Counted from the stretch's first letter, positions 30,401 to 38,441 are shown. The stretch is 41,442 nucleotides of DNA from Oscillospiraceae bacterium (GCA_015065885.1 SVPJ01000020.1:1-41442), one strand, 5' to 3'. A program made the numbers and translations. Notes: generated by a model from the letters alone, not told the origin.

Positions 30401-30574
30401 TTAAACTGCTAAACGTAGAGCCGAAAGGAACGTAGTTACCATAGAAAAGCACGGCAAAATGTATACGTAATTATTCACAATTCCTTTCTTTGCATTGCGG
30501 ATTAACAAAAATATCATAGCTGTTGACAGCACCGAAAATATCACTCCCGCTAACGCAGCCAATAAAAAATCCAT
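30401..30574 (-). CDS. hypothetical small membrane protein (57 aa)
   Basis: 57 residues with two hydrophobic helices (FLLAALAGVIFSVLSTAMIF and YVYILPCFSMVTTFLSALRL) joined by a basic loop. GAGGTATAAT precedes the ATG at 30574, which is one base after the stop of the upstream gene. No family was recognised. The protein ends in the middle of what looks like a longer membrane protein; see the shifted frame at 30262-30399. Confidence 0.55.
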   Translation of the reverse strand: MDFLLAALAGVIFSVLSTAMIFLLIRNAKKGIVNNYVYILPCFSMVTTFLSALRLAV

Positions 30575-30575
30575 A

Positions 30576-30980
30576 TTATACCTCAACGATCCAAATTGTC
30601 AGCAAAAAGATAAACATAACCTTGATAACTACAGATGCATTTAAACAATTAATTCTGCTTGTCCTGCTTTTTTCTTTCTCAAGGTTCTTCATGCGGCGCT
30701 TTAAGCGCAAGCTGGTAACAACACAAATCGGCGTATAAATTATCAGCACAACAATTACAGCTAACACCTCATATCCTGTTCCGTATTCTCCCGGAGGAAT
30801 CATTTGCCCTATCACAACAAATAGAATAAGATCATATATCCATCCTATGGACGAAAAAATCATAATCTTCCAGTAGTTTTGATGAAGTGTCAATCCGGGG
30901 TAAGGTATTCGGTTTAACTCAACAAGCGAAACAATGCTAATCACAATAGATATCACTAATATACACAGTTTGATGAACAT
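30576..30980 (-). CDS. hypothetical membrane protein
   Basis: 134 residues with four hydrophobic segments: residues 3-20, about 40-60, about 70-90 and the C-terminus. A basic, charged loop lies between the last two (LRLKRRMKNLEKEKSRTSR). GAGGT is 9 bases before the ATG at 30980. It belongs to the AT-rich unit behind the RHS fragment and is translationally linked to the next small gene. No family was recognised. Immunity proteins of RHS toxins are often small membrane proteins, but assigning that role here is speculation. Confidence 0.65.
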   Translation of the reverse strand: MFIKLCILVISIVISIVSLVELNRIPYPGLTLHQNYWKIMIFSSIGWIYDLILFVVIGQMIPPGEYGTGYEVLAVIVVLIIYTPICVVTSLRLKRRMKNLEKEKSRTSRINCLNASVVIKVMFIFLLTIWIVEV

Positions 30981-31011
30981 AAATATTCTACCTCAAAAGT
31001 CCGATTACAGA

Positions 31012-31155
31012 TTAAAAACTTACATAGGTATAAGTATATTCCTTCGATGCCAAAATGTCAATCGAACGGACGATGTTACCCGCATGGTCGTACACATATT
31101 TGTAGTGTGCGGTGAGTGTATTCGCCGCATTCGTTTCGGCGTTTTGATTTTGCAT
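31012..31155 (-). pseudogene. RHS/YD-repeat protein fragment
   Basis: A 47-codon frame containing YKYVYDHAGNIVRSID followed by KEYTYTY, a clear YD repeat as found in RHS and polymorphic-toxin proteins. Complete proteins of that type have hundreds to thousands of residues, so this is a remnant. It ends with a stop 31 bases before the next gene. No binding site is visible at its ATG. It follows its own promoter at 31212-31240 and a hairpin at 31175-31211. Confidence 0.65.
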
Positions 31156-31174
31156 TGTGCAAATACGAAGGGCA

Positions 31175-31211
31175 AAAATGTAGAGAGAACATTTGTTCCC
31201 TCTACATTTTT
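31175..31211. terminator. hairpin at the transcription start of the RHS-fragment unit
   Basis: An almost perfect palindrome: AAAAATGTAGAG and its complement flank GAACATTTGTTC (31187-31198). It ends in TTTTT on both strands. On the minus strand it begins right at the predicted transcription start, so it could be an attenuator or an operator. Confidence 0.5.
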
Positions 31212-31240
31212 ATTGTACCCGATTTTTTATGATTTGTCAA
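31212..31240 (-). promoter_or_regulatory. promoter of the RHS-fragment/membrane protein unit
   Basis: Minus-strand TTGACA (31235-31240), 17-base spacer, TACAAT (31212-31217). Confidence 0.75.
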
Positions 31241-31268
31241 GTGCAGCGGGAAAATTCATCACAAAATT

Positions 31269-31997
31269 TTACGTTTCGCGGTGGGTGGTGACCTCTCCCG
31301 CCGTCAGAACACGGCACACGCCTGCTTCATCCACGATCAAGCCGCCGTTATCGTCCACCCCGCATACCCGTGCGGTATGCGCTTCGCCGCGCTCATAGAA
31401 GGTAACCGTCTGCCCGTTCAGGATGGAACGCGAACGGTAACCCTCAAGGAAGGTGCGTGCCGAAAGATCGGCGGTATACGCCGCAAACCTTGCGAGAATG
31501 TCTGCCGCCAGGCGGTCACGTGCGGCGGGCGGCGCTGTCTCGCACAGCGCCCCTGCCACGTCGGCGATCTCCGCCGCAAAGCCGTCGGCGGGCGGGGTGA
31601 TGTTCACGCCGAAACCCACCACGATGCACGCGGTATCCCCGACGGTGACCCCTTCTGCCAAAATGCCGCAGACTTTGCGCCCATCCAAGAAAAGATCGTT
31701 CACCCATTTGATGCCGACCGTACGACCGCACAGTCCTTCGCACCCTTCGGCTGCTGCGACCGCCGCCGCGACCGTCCACAAGGGGCTGATCCCTTCGCCG
31801 AGCGGGCGGCGAAGCAGCACGCTCATGTACAGTCCGCCTTGGGGAGAATAAAACGCACGTCCCATCCGCCCGTGCCCGCCGTGTTGGCGGTCGGCAATCA
31901 GCACCGTGCCGTCGGGCGCGCCGTCCGATGCCATCCGTTTCAGTGCCGTGTTGGTGGAGTCGGTCTCCTCCACGCGGAGGATCTGCCACTCACTCAT
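31269..31997 (-). CDS. birA: biotin--[acetyl-CoA-carboxylase] ligase, short form
   Basis: 242 residues. Signatures are ETDSTNTALK, HGGHGRMGRAF (biotinyl-AMP loop), IKWVNDLFLDGRKVCGIL and VVGFGVNI. It attaches biotin to carboxylase carrier proteins. The N-terminal DNA-binding domain of bifunctional BirA is absent, so it is a ligase only. The ATG at 31997 follows GAGGTG and overlaps the last 8 bases of the thiN gene, so the two are translated together. The linkage to thiamine pyrophosphokinase is probably only a cofactor housekeeping pair. Confidence 0.92.
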   Translation of the reverse strand: MSEWQILRVEETDSTNTALKRMASDGAPDGTVLIADRQHGGHGRMGRAFYSPQGGLYMSVLLRRPLGEGISPLWTVAAAVAAAEGCEGLCGRTVGIKWVNDLFLDGRKVCGILAEGVTVGDTACIVVGFGVNITPPADGFAAEIADVAGALCETAPPAARDRLAADILARFAAYTADLSARTFLEGYRSRSILNGQTVTFYERGEAHTARVCGVDDNGGLIVDEAGVCRVLTAGEVTTHRET

Positions 31998-32625
31998 CAA
32001 ACGTCACCTCGTCTGCCGTGCCCGTCCAGTATACGAGCAGGGCCCCTTCTGCCACCGAAACGGTGCAGGGCACACCCGTGAAATGATTACTGACCCCCAG
32101 CGCGTGTTCCGCCGAAAGCGTACCGTTCAAAAGCGGGTAATACGCCCCCGTGACCGTCACGCCGTGCGCATCGCCGCCCTGCGCAAAGAGCGAAAGCGTA
32201 CCTTCTGCCGTCGCGGGGAAACGCACCGTGCCGCCTTGCAGGGCGGTGAAGCACTCCCCTTCCCCGCACAGCACCGCATGACCGCCGTGCCGCGCCACCC
32301 ACAAAAGGGTCTGCAGGTTGGCAAGGGTGTGATCGCTTCGCCCGCCCGTGCCCGCCAGCAGGCGGAATTCGCGATAGCCCGCCTCCCACGCGAGGCGCAC
32401 GGCAAGTCCCGTGTCGGTGTCGTCCTTTTCCACGGGGTAAGTCAGTACGTTTTCCCCTTGCGGCGTCGTGCCGAGCGAATCAAAATCCCCCACGATACGG
32501 TCGGGGGTGATGCCGCGTGCGTGCAGATGTGAAAGACCGCCGTCCGCCGCAATTACCAAGTCGCCCGCCGACGGTGCAAACGGCGCACAGTACGCCGCCG
32601 CGCCCACGATATAACAGACTGCCAT
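31990..32625 (-). CDS. thiN: thiamine diphosphokinase
   Basis: 211 residues. The catalytic domain shows AADGGLSHLHARGITPD, GDFDSLG, KDDTDTGLAV and GTGGRSDHTLANL, all typical of thiamine pyrophosphokinase, which makes thiamine diphosphate from thiamine and ATP. The C-terminal vitamin-binding domain follows (LSLFAQGGDAHGVTVTGAYY). GGGGGGAG precedes the ATG. It is first in a unit with birA and has a good promoter; no TPP riboswitch is visible. Confidence 0.9.
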   Translation of the reverse strand: MAVCYIVGAAAYCAPFAPSAGDLVIAADGGLSHLHARGITPDRIVGDFDSLGTTPQGENVLTYPVEKDDTDTGLAVRLAWEAGYREFRLLAGTGGRSDHTLANLQTLLWVARHGGHAVLCGEGECFTALQGGTVRFPATAEGTLSLFAQGGDAHGVTVTGAYYPLLNGTLSAEHALGVSNHFTGVPCTVSVAEGALLVYWTGTADEVTFDE

Positions 32626-32650
32626 ACGGCTCCCCCCTTTCTTCTCCCCT

Positions 32651-32679
32651 ATTGTACGCGTATCTTAGAAAAAAATCAA
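32651..32679 (-). promoter_or_regulatory. promoter of thiN-birA
   Basis: Minus-strand TTGATT (32674-32679), 17-base spacer, TACAAT (32651-32656). Confidence 0.75.
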
Positions 32680-32686
32680 GTATTAC

Positions 32687-32715
32687 TTGACAAACGGCAG
32701 TGGGAACACTATACT
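32687..32715 (+). promoter_or_regulatory. promoter of the zur-znuACB operon
   Basis: TTGACA (32687-32692), 17-base spacer, TATACT (32710-32715). Confidence 0.8.
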
Positions 32716-32734
32716 ATTGAGAGTAATTCTCAAT
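32716..32734 (+). promoter_or_regulatory. Fur/Zur-type operator
   Basis: ATTGAGAGTAATTCTCAAT is a 9-1-9 palindrome with one mismatch, the arrangement of Fur-family boxes. It begins directly after the -10 box and covers the transcription start, so the bound regulator would block the promoter. Confidence 0.7.
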
Positions 32735-32755
32735 TTTTTACGTGAGGTGAGTGAC

Positions 32756-33157
32756 GTGTCCACCCATTACTGTACCGACGGCAAGGCGTTGTTGCTCGCA
32801 TTTTTGCGGGAACACGCGGATTCCCCCTGTACCATCGAGGAGATCGCCGCCGCCCTGCCGACCGGTAAAAGTACGTTATATCGGCTGATGACCGCGCTGG
32901 TCGCGGACGGCACGGTGCGCCGCTTCGTGCGCGGCAACAGCCGCCAGTTTACCTATCAGATATTGGGTGACGAGCACTGCCACGACCATTTGCATTTAAA
33001 ATGCGTAGACTGCGGACGGGTGGTGCATTTGGATCACGACATCACCGCCTTCGTGGAACGTGAACTGTTAAAGCGCCACCATTTCACCGCCGACGAACGT
33101 GCGACCATGTTATTGGGGCGGTGCGAGGCGTGCGCCGAGAAAGGATGTGCCGTATGA
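32756..33157 (+). CDS. Fur-family metal-dependent repressor, probable Zur
   Basis: 133 residues. The winged-helix DNA-binding part (TIEEIAAALP, KSTLYRLMTALVADG) is followed by the His-rich metal site EHCHDHLHLKCVDCG and a second cysteine pair CEACAEKGC, which together form the structural zinc site. The GTG at 32756 follows GAGGTG by 7 bases. The open frame extends upstream to the promoter but that part is leader. It is the first gene of the znuACB operon, overlaps znuA by 4 bases (ATGA), and has a palindromic operator on its promoter. Zinc rather than iron sensing is inferred from these neighbours. Confidence 0.88.
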   Translation: MSTHYCTDGKALLLAFLREHADSPCTIEEIAAALPTGKSTLYRLMTALVADGTVRRFVRGNSRQFTYQILGDEHCHDHLHLKCVDCGRVVHLDHDITAFVERELLKRHHFTADERATMLLGRCEACAEKGCAV

Positions 33158-34038
33158 TAAAACGTATCGTTGCCCTGTTGCTTGCGGCAGTTTGCTTGCT
33201 CGGTTGTGCGGGATGCGCCGTCGGCGAAAAAGCAGACGACACGCTCACCGTCATCTGCACGGTGTTCCCGCCGTACGATTTCGTGCGTGCCATCGCGCCC
33301 GAAGCGGAGGTGTCGCTTTTGCTCCCGCCGGGACAGGAGACCCATTCCTACGAGCCGACCCCGCGGGATATCGTGGATATTCAAAACTGCGACCTATTCA
33401 TTTACGTAGGCGGGGAATCGGACGCGTGGGTGGAAGATATGCTCGCTTCGATGGAGGAGCCGCCAAAAACGCTGACCTTGCTCGAATGCGCGGGCATCGC
33501 CCCCGACCAAGATGCAGACGAACACGTGTGGACCTCGCTCGGATACGCGCGCAACATCGTGGAAGTGCTGAAAGACACGCTGTGCCGCCTGCACCCTGCG
33601 GATGCCGAGGCACTGCGCACCAACGCAGACAAGTATATTGATGCTCTTGACGCATTGGATAAGCAATTCCTCGAAACGGTGCAAAACGGCAAACGGCGCA
33701 CCTTGGTGTTTGCCGACCGTTTCCCCTTCCGCCATTTCACCGAAGATTACGGCTTGCACGCCGAAAGTGCGTACGCGGGGTGTGACCACGCCGCTGAGCC
33801 TTCCGCCGCGACGGTGGCGGCGCTTGCCGATATGGTAAAAGCACAAAGCATTCCCGTGGTGCTGCATATTGAATTTTCCAATCAAAAGCTCGCGGACACG
33901 GTGTGTGAGGCAACGGGTGCAGAAAAGCGTCTGTTCCACTCCTGCCACAACGTGACCAAAGCGGAGATCGAGAACGGGGTCACCTATCTCTCGCTGATGA
34001 AGCAAAACCTCGAAGTACTGAAGGAGGCGCTTAATTAA
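33154..34038 (+). CDS. znuA: zinc ABC transporter substrate-binding lipoprotein
   Basis: 294 residues. The lipoprotein signal ends LLGCAG, giving the lipidated cysteine near residue 18. The cluster A-I metal-binding fold has TVFPPYDFVRAI, GQETHSYEPTPRD, DEHVWTSLGYA (metal histidines), VFADRFPFRHFTEDYG and VLHIEFSNQKLA. The usual histidine-rich loop of ZnuA is short or missing. Manganese is possible, but the Zur-like regulator favours zinc. The ATG at 33154 follows AAAGGA by 8 bases and overlaps the stop of the regulator gene. Confidence 0.88.
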   Translation: MIKRIVALLLAAVCLLGCAGCAVGEKADDTLTVICTVFPPYDFVRAIAPEAEVSLLLPPGQETHSYEPTPRDIVDIQNCDLFIYVGGESDAWVEDMLASMEEPPKTLTLLECAGIAPDQDADEHVWTSLGYARNIVEVLKDTLCRLHPADAEALRTNADKYIDALDALDKQFLETVQNGKRRTLVFADRFPFRHFTEDYGLHAESAYAGCDHAAEPSAATVAALADMVKAQSIPVVLHIEFSNQKLADTVCEATGAEKRLFHSCHNVTKAEIENGVTYLSLMKQNLEVLKEALN

Positions 34039-34748
34039 TGAGTTTGATCTCCTGCCGCGACGCCGTGTTCGGCTACGACGGACACGCGGTGCTTTCGGAC
34101 GTTTCGCTCACCTTAAACGCGGGTGAATACTTGTGTATCGTGGGTGAAAACGGTTCGGGAAAAAGCACGCTGATTCAAGGATTGTTGCATTTAAAAACAC
34201 CGATGGACGGTGCCGTTACCTTCGGCGACGGATTGGCACCGCACGAGATCGGGTACCTGCCGCAACAGACCGACTACCGCCGCGATTTTCCCGCAAGCGT
34301 GTATGAAGTGGTGCTTTCGGGGTGCTTGAACCGTCTCGGTGCGCGTCCGTTTTACACCCGCACCCATAAAGCGGAAGCGCGACACAGTATGGAACTCTTG
34401 GACGTTCTGCCCTTGCGCCACCGCAGTTTTCACGCACTTTCGGGCGGTCAGCGACAGCGGGTGCTGTTGGCGCGTGCCTTGTGCGCCACCGAAAAGGTGC
34501 TGTTGCTGGACGAGCCTGCTGCGGGACTGGACCCGCTCGTGACGGCGGAACTCTACAAAGTCATCCACCACTTAAACCGTGACCACGGCGTGGCGATCAT
34601 TATGGTATCGCACGACCCCGCGGCCGTGCGGGAATACGCCACCCACGTGTTGCATCTCGACGGTCGCCCGCTCTTCTTCGGCACGCGGGAGATGTATCTG
34701 CAAAGCGAGATCGGGCGGCGGTTTTTGGGAGGTGACGGGAATGTTTGA
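34038..34748 (+). CDS. znuC: zinc ABC transporter ATP-binding protein
   Basis: 236 residues. Walker A is GENGSGKST, the Q-loop is LPQQTDY, the signature is LSGGQRQRVLLARAL, Walker B is VLLLDEPAAGLD and the switch histidine is in MVSHDP. It powers metal uptake with the permease encoded next. Its ATG overlaps the znuA stop (TAATG). Confidence 0.92.
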   Translation: MSLISCRDAVFGYDGHAVLSDVSLTLNAGEYLCIVGENGSGKSTLIQGLLHLKTPMDGAVTFGDGLAPHEIGYLPQQTDYRRDFPASVYEVVLSGCLNRLGARPFYTRTHKAEARHSMELLDVLPLRHRSFHALSGGQRQRVLLARALCATEKVLLLDEPAAGLDPLVTAELYKVIHHLNRDHGVAIIMVSHDPAAVREYATHVLHLDGRPLFFGTREMYLQSEIGRRFLGGDGNV

Positions 34749-35562
34749 GTTGATCGGACAGATGCTGTCCTACCCGTTTTTGGTGCGGGCACTCATCGTC
34801 GGCGTGTTGGTGTCGCTGTGTGCCGCCCTGCTCGGTGTGACCTTGGTGCTGAAACGCTACTCCATGATCGGTGACGGGCTCTCCCACGTCGGTTTCGGCG
34901 CCCTCGCCATAGCGGCGGCACTCGGCACCGCCCCGCTCGCCGTGTGCATTCCCGTGGTGTCCCTCGCCGCCGTGCTGTTGCTCCGGCTGAGTGAAAGCGC
35001 ACGGGTCAAGGGGGATGCCGCTATCGCGCTCATCTCATCGGGGTCGCTGGCGGTGGGTGTACTCGTCGTGTCGCTTGCAGGCGGCATGAACACCGACGTG
35101 AACAACTACATGTTCGGCAGTATCCTCTCGCTCAGCCGCGGGGATACGGTGCTGAGCGTGGCGCTCGCGGTCATTGTGTTGCTTTTGTACCTTCTGTTCT
35201 TCAACCGCCTGTTTGCGGTGACGTTTGATGAAACGTTTGCCCGTGCAACGGGCACGAAGGCGGGATTTTACAACCTGCTCGTCGCCCTGCTCACGGCGGT
35301 AACGGTGGTGCTCGGTATGCGGATGATGGGCGCTCTGCTCATTTCGTCGCTCATCATCTTCCCCGCCCTCTCGGCCATGCGGGTGTGCCGCACCTTCCGC
35401 CGCACGGCGGTGACGGCGGCGGTGCTGTCGGTCGTCTGTTTCCTTGTCGGAACGGTGGCATCCTTCGCGTGGGAATTGCCTACGGGTGCCACGGTGGTGG
35501 CGGTGAACATCCTCGCCTTTGCCGTGTGTGCCGTTTCGGGGATAGTCAAACGAAAAGGGTAA
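34741..35562 (+). CDS. znuB: zinc ABC transporter permease
   Basis: 273 residues, about eight membrane helices, of the ABC-3 family. Typical stretches are LVLKRYSMIGDGLSHVGFGA, GDAAIALISSGSLAVGVL and MMGALLISSLIIFPALSA. The ATG at 34741 follows GGGAGGTG and overlaps the last 8 bases of znuC. The open frame extends upstream within znuC but is not used. It is the last gene of the operon and is followed by a long hairpin. Confidence 0.9.
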   Translation: MFELIGQMLSYPFLVRALIVGVLVSLCAALLGVTLVLKRYSMIGDGLSHVGFGALAIAAALGTAPLAVCIPVVSLAAVLLLRLSESARVKGDAAIALISSGSLAVGVLVVSLAGGMNTDVNNYMFGSILSLSRGDTVLSVALAVIVLLLYLLFFNRLFAVTFDETFARATGTKAGFYNLLVALLTAVTVVLGMRMMGALLISSLIIFPALSAMRVCRTFRRTAVTAAVLSVVCFLVGTVASFAWELPTGATVVAVNILAFAVCAVSGIVKRKG

Positions 35563-35582
35563 GACATATCCGATAGTCAGGA

Positions 35583-35636
35583 AACAACAGACCCCGTCCC
35601 AAGGTGTGTTTACACCTTGGGACGGGGTCTGTTGTT
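35583..35636. terminator. long perfect hairpin between convergent operons
   Basis: A 25-bp perfect stem (35583-35607 with 35612-35636) and a GTTT loop. It ends in TTGTT on both sides rather than a long T-run. It separates znuB (+) from the HD hydrolase (-) and can serve both. Confidence 0.75.
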
Positions 35637-35644
35637 ACACAAAC

Positions 35645-36304
35645 TCACATCACGCACTGGTCGTTGATAAACAGGGTGAATTTCACACCGAGTTTTTCTG
35701 CCGCACGGCGGCAGAGGAGCATACGCTCCATAAACACCTCAAAATACTCCATCACGCTGCCGTACTGCGTGTCTACCGTCAGTCGCAGGGCGAGGGTGGT
35801 CTTATCTTCGCTCAGTTCTAACGAAGATTTTTCCACCGAATAGTTCACGCGGTCGTGAATATCGAAGGTCGTGAGGTCGTGATTGCGCACGCGGGTGCGG
35901 CGCACATCGGATTTATCCGCCAAAATGAGCGCTGCCGATACCTCGTTCACCGGCACACCCGTGCCTTCGTCGTGGTTGCCGATAGCGGTCACCACCGTGG
36001 CGATCTCCGCGGCATCCATATCCAAACGGTCCAGGATACGGAACGCCATTACCGCACCGCTTTGCGAATGTTCGATGCGGTTGACGAGGTTGCCGATATC
36101 GTGCAGGTATCCCGCAATGCGGGCAAGTTCCGCCGTGCGCTCGGAAAATCCAAGCTCCGACAGCAGCCGTCCTGCCTCTACCGCCACGCGGGTGACGTGG
36201 GCAAAACTGTGTTCGGTAAACCCGAGTGCCTCCAGCGATTCGTCCGCACGGGTAATGTAGGTGCGGATATCCTCGCGGCGGCGCAGTTCGTCAAAAGTAA
36301 TCAT
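35645..36304 (-). CDS. HD-domain phosphohydrolase
   Basis: 219 residues. The HD motif is seen as SFAHVTRVA, AGYLHDIGN and IGNHDEGTG; the final metal aspartate fits ILADKSD. Members cleave phosphate bonds in nucleotides or other small molecules; the substrate is unknown. A C-terminal ~90-residue part (SLELSEDKTTLALRL and following) is extra to the HD core. GAGGAAAACGT precedes the ATG. It is the third gene of the radA unit, 9 bases after the ThuA-like gene. Confidence 0.87.
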   Translation of the reverse strand: MITFDELRRREDIRTYITRADESLEALGFTEHSFAHVTRVAVEAGRLLSELGFSERTAELARIAGYLHDIGNLVNRIEHSQSGAVMAFRILDRLDMDAAEIATVVTAIGNHDEGTGVPVNEVSAALILADKSDVRRTRVRNHDLTTFDIHDRVNYSVEKSSLELSEDKTTLALRLTVDTQYGSVMEYFEVFMERMLLCRRAAEKLGVKFTLFINDQCVM

Positions 36305-36313
36305 ACGTTTTCC

Positions 36314-37021
36314 TCAAATTTTCTCAATATGCGGGCAGGTGATCGGCTGACGGATGACGGGCGCACAGTAGCGCACCGCGTTTTTGATGACCGTCTGCAC
36401 CGCGGGTTCGTAATAGATCGGGAAGGTCTCGTGACCGGGCTGGAAATAGAACACCGTGCCGTGTCCGCGCCGCCACAAGCACCCGCTGCGGAACACTTCG
36501 CCGCCCTCGTAACTGCCGATAAACAGCAGTTTCTCGGGTTCGGGAACCGAAAACGGCTCGGCGTAGGTCTCTACGTGGGGCAGTTCGAAATAACGGTCGA
36601 TGCCCTGCGTGATGGGATGCGCGGGGTCTACCACCCACACACGCTCCATATCCCCGTTTTCGCGCCAGCCGAGACTGCAGGGCGTACCCATCAGGCGGCG
36701 AAACACTTTCGAATGGTGACCGCTGTGCAACACGATAAGCCCCATGCCTGCGTGAACGGCATTTGCCACCCGCTCGACCACTTCGTCGGGCACGTCGCCG
36801 TGTGCCATATGGCCCCACCAGAGCATCACGTCGGTGTCGTCCACCACCTCTTGCGGCAGGCCGCAATCGGGGTCGTCCAGCGTGGCGGTGCGGACGGTGA
36901 TGTCCTCCTCCGTTCCCAAAAACGCCGCCAGTGCGCCGTGAATGCCGTCGGGATACACACGGCGCACTTCTTCGCTGATTTTTTCATGACGTCCTTCGTT
37001 CCAAACCGTAACTTTGATCAC
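36314..37021 (-). CDS. ThuA-like (trehalose utilisation) domain protein
   Basis: 235 residues of the glutamine amidotransferase-like ThuA family: [11 protein letters not shown] at the start, [32 protein letters not shown], and [12 protein letters not shown] near the end. Family members are linked with sugar metabolism (trehalose, 3-keto sugars), but the reaction is not settled. The start is a GTG at 37021, with AAGGAG 8 bases upstream; the frame opens three codons earlier at another GTG without spacing. It lies 12 bases after radA, so the linkage may be only transcriptional. Confidence 0.87.
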   Translation of the reverse strand: MIKVTVWNEGRHEKISEEVRRVYPDGIHGALAAFLGTEEDITVRTATLDDPDCGLPQEVVDDTDVMLWWGHMAHGDVPDEVVERVANAVHAGMGLIVLHSGHHSKVFRRLMGTPCSLGWRENGDMERVWVVDPAHPITQGIDRYFELPHVETYAEPFSVPEPEKLLFIGSYEGGEVFRSGCLWRRGHGTVFYFQPGHETFPIYYEPAVQTVIKNAVRYCAPVIRQPITCPHIEKI

Positions 37022-37033
37022 GTTACACACTCC

Positions 37034-38389
37034 TTATAACCGTTCAAATGCTTCACGTACGTTTTGCACGCCGATAATTTCAATATCCGTGCGCGGGGTG
37101 ATGGCAGCGACGTTCTGTCGCGGCATCAGCACGCGGGTAAACCCGAGCCGCGCCGCTTCTGCCACGCGCGCTTCGGCGTGGGAGACGGCACGGATCTCCC
37201 CCGTCAGCCCCACTTCGCCAAAAGCGACCACCCCTTCGGGCACGGGCTTGTCCTTCAGTCCCGAAACCAGCGCGAGCGACACCGCCAGATCTGCCGCAGG
37301 CTCTTCCAAGCGGATACCGCCCACCACGTTCAAGTAAGCGTCCAAATTCTGGAAGAAATACCCGGCGCGTTTTTCCAACACCGCAAGCAAGAGGGTCATA
37401 CGGTTATAATCAAATCCCGTGGACATCCGCCGCGGATTGCCGAATCCGCTGGGGGTGACCAACCCCTGCACTTCCGCAAGCAGGGGGCGCGTACCCTCCA
37501 CCGTGCAGGAAACGCAGGTGCCGCTGACTCCTTTGGGACGACCCGAGAGCAACATTTGCGACGGGTTTTCCACCTGCGCCAAACCGCGATCCCGCATTTC
37601 GAACACGCCGATCTCGTTGGTGGAGCCGTAACGGTTTTTGGCACAGCGGAGAAGGCGGTAACTGCTGTTGCGATCCCCTTCAAAATACAGCACACAGTCC
37701 ACGATGTGTTCCATCACCTTCGGGCCCGCGATGGCACCGTCTTTGTTTACGTGACCCACCACGAAAACGGGCAGATCCATCGCTTTTGCCGCCCGCATGA
37801 TCGCCGAGGTACACTCCCGCACCTGCGTGACACTGCCGGGCGAAGAGGCAACGTCCGCCAAATTCATCGTCTGTATGGAATCCACGATCATGAGTTCGGG
37901 CGATTCCGTCTGCATTGCCGCCAGCACGGTAGCAAGGTCGGTTTCACAGAGCAGGGAGAGATTTTCGCTCTCCACCCCCAAGCGGTCGGCACGCAGTTTG
38001 ATCTGCGCCGCCGATTCTTCGCCCGAGACGTACAGTATTTTGCGGGTCTGCCCGATATGCTCACAAATTTGCAAAAGGAGAGTGGATTTGCCGATGCCGG
38101 GGTCACCGCCGATAAGCATCAGCCCGCCTTTGACGATACCGCCGCCGAGCACGCGGTCAAGTTCTTTCATACCCGTGGAGGTACGCACTTCGCCGTGCGG
38201 GTCGATCTCCCGCAGTTTTTGCGCGCACACACGCCCGCTCGGCACGGCGGCAACCGCCGCTGTTTGCGGAGTGCGCAGTTCTTCCTGCATGGTGTTCCAT
38301 TCCCCGCACGAGGGGCAACGCCCGCTCCAACGCGGCGCTTCAAAACCGCATTCCGAGCAAACGAACACCGTCTTATTTTTCGGTGGCAT
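37034..38389 (-). CDS. radA: DNA repair protein RadA
   Basis: 451 residues, normal RadA/Sms length. The N-terminal zinc finger is CSECGFEAPRWSGRCPSCG; Walker A is GGDPGIGKST at 94-103; the RadA-specific KNRYG motif is in CAKNRYGSTNEIGVFEM; the C-terminal Lon-like domain follows. It is a branch-migration helicase that works with RecA. GGAGG lies 7 bases before the ATG and a good promoter precedes it, inside the 3' end of the amidase gene. Confidence 0.94.
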   Translation of the reverse strand: MPPKNKTVFVCSECGFEAPRWSGRCPSCGEWNTMQEELRTPQTAAVAAVPSGRVCAQKLREIDPHGEVRTSTGMKELDRVLGGGIVKGGLMLIGGDPGIGKSTLLLQICEHIGQTRKILYVSGEESAAQIKLRADRLGVESENLSLLCETDLATVLAAMQTESPELMIVDSIQTMNLADVASSPGSVTQVRECTSAIMRAAKAMDLPVFVVGHVNKDGAIAGPKVMEHIVDCVLYFEGDRNSSYRLLRCAKNRYGSTNEIGVFEMRDRGLAQVENPSQMLLSGRPKGVSGTCVSCTVEGTRPLLAEVQGLVTPSGFGNPRRMSTGFDYNRMTLLLAVLEKRAGYFFQNLDAYLNVVGGIRLEEPAADLAVSLALVSGLKDKPVPEGVVAFGEVGLTGEIRAVSHAEARVAEAARLGFTRVLMPRQNVAAITPRTDIEIIGVQNVREAFERL

Positions 38390-38412
38390 GGCCTCCCCTC
38401 CTTTTCCCGTCC

Positions 38413-38441
38413 ATCATATCACACTTTTTTCACGTTTACAA
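38413..38441 (-). promoter_or_regulatory. promoter of radA-thuA-HD unit
   Basis: Minus-strand TTGTAA (38436-38441), 17-base spacer, TATGAT (38413-38418). The -35 box overlaps the stop codon region of the cwlD-like gene. Confidence 0.7.

Noticed and set aside
31021-31268. Intact RHS toxin gene
   Set aside because: Only about one YD repeat is present and birA begins immediately upstream; there is no room for a full gene.
32626-32686. TPP riboswitch upstream of thiN
   Set aside because: The leader is too short and has none of the conserved TPP-aptamer sequences.
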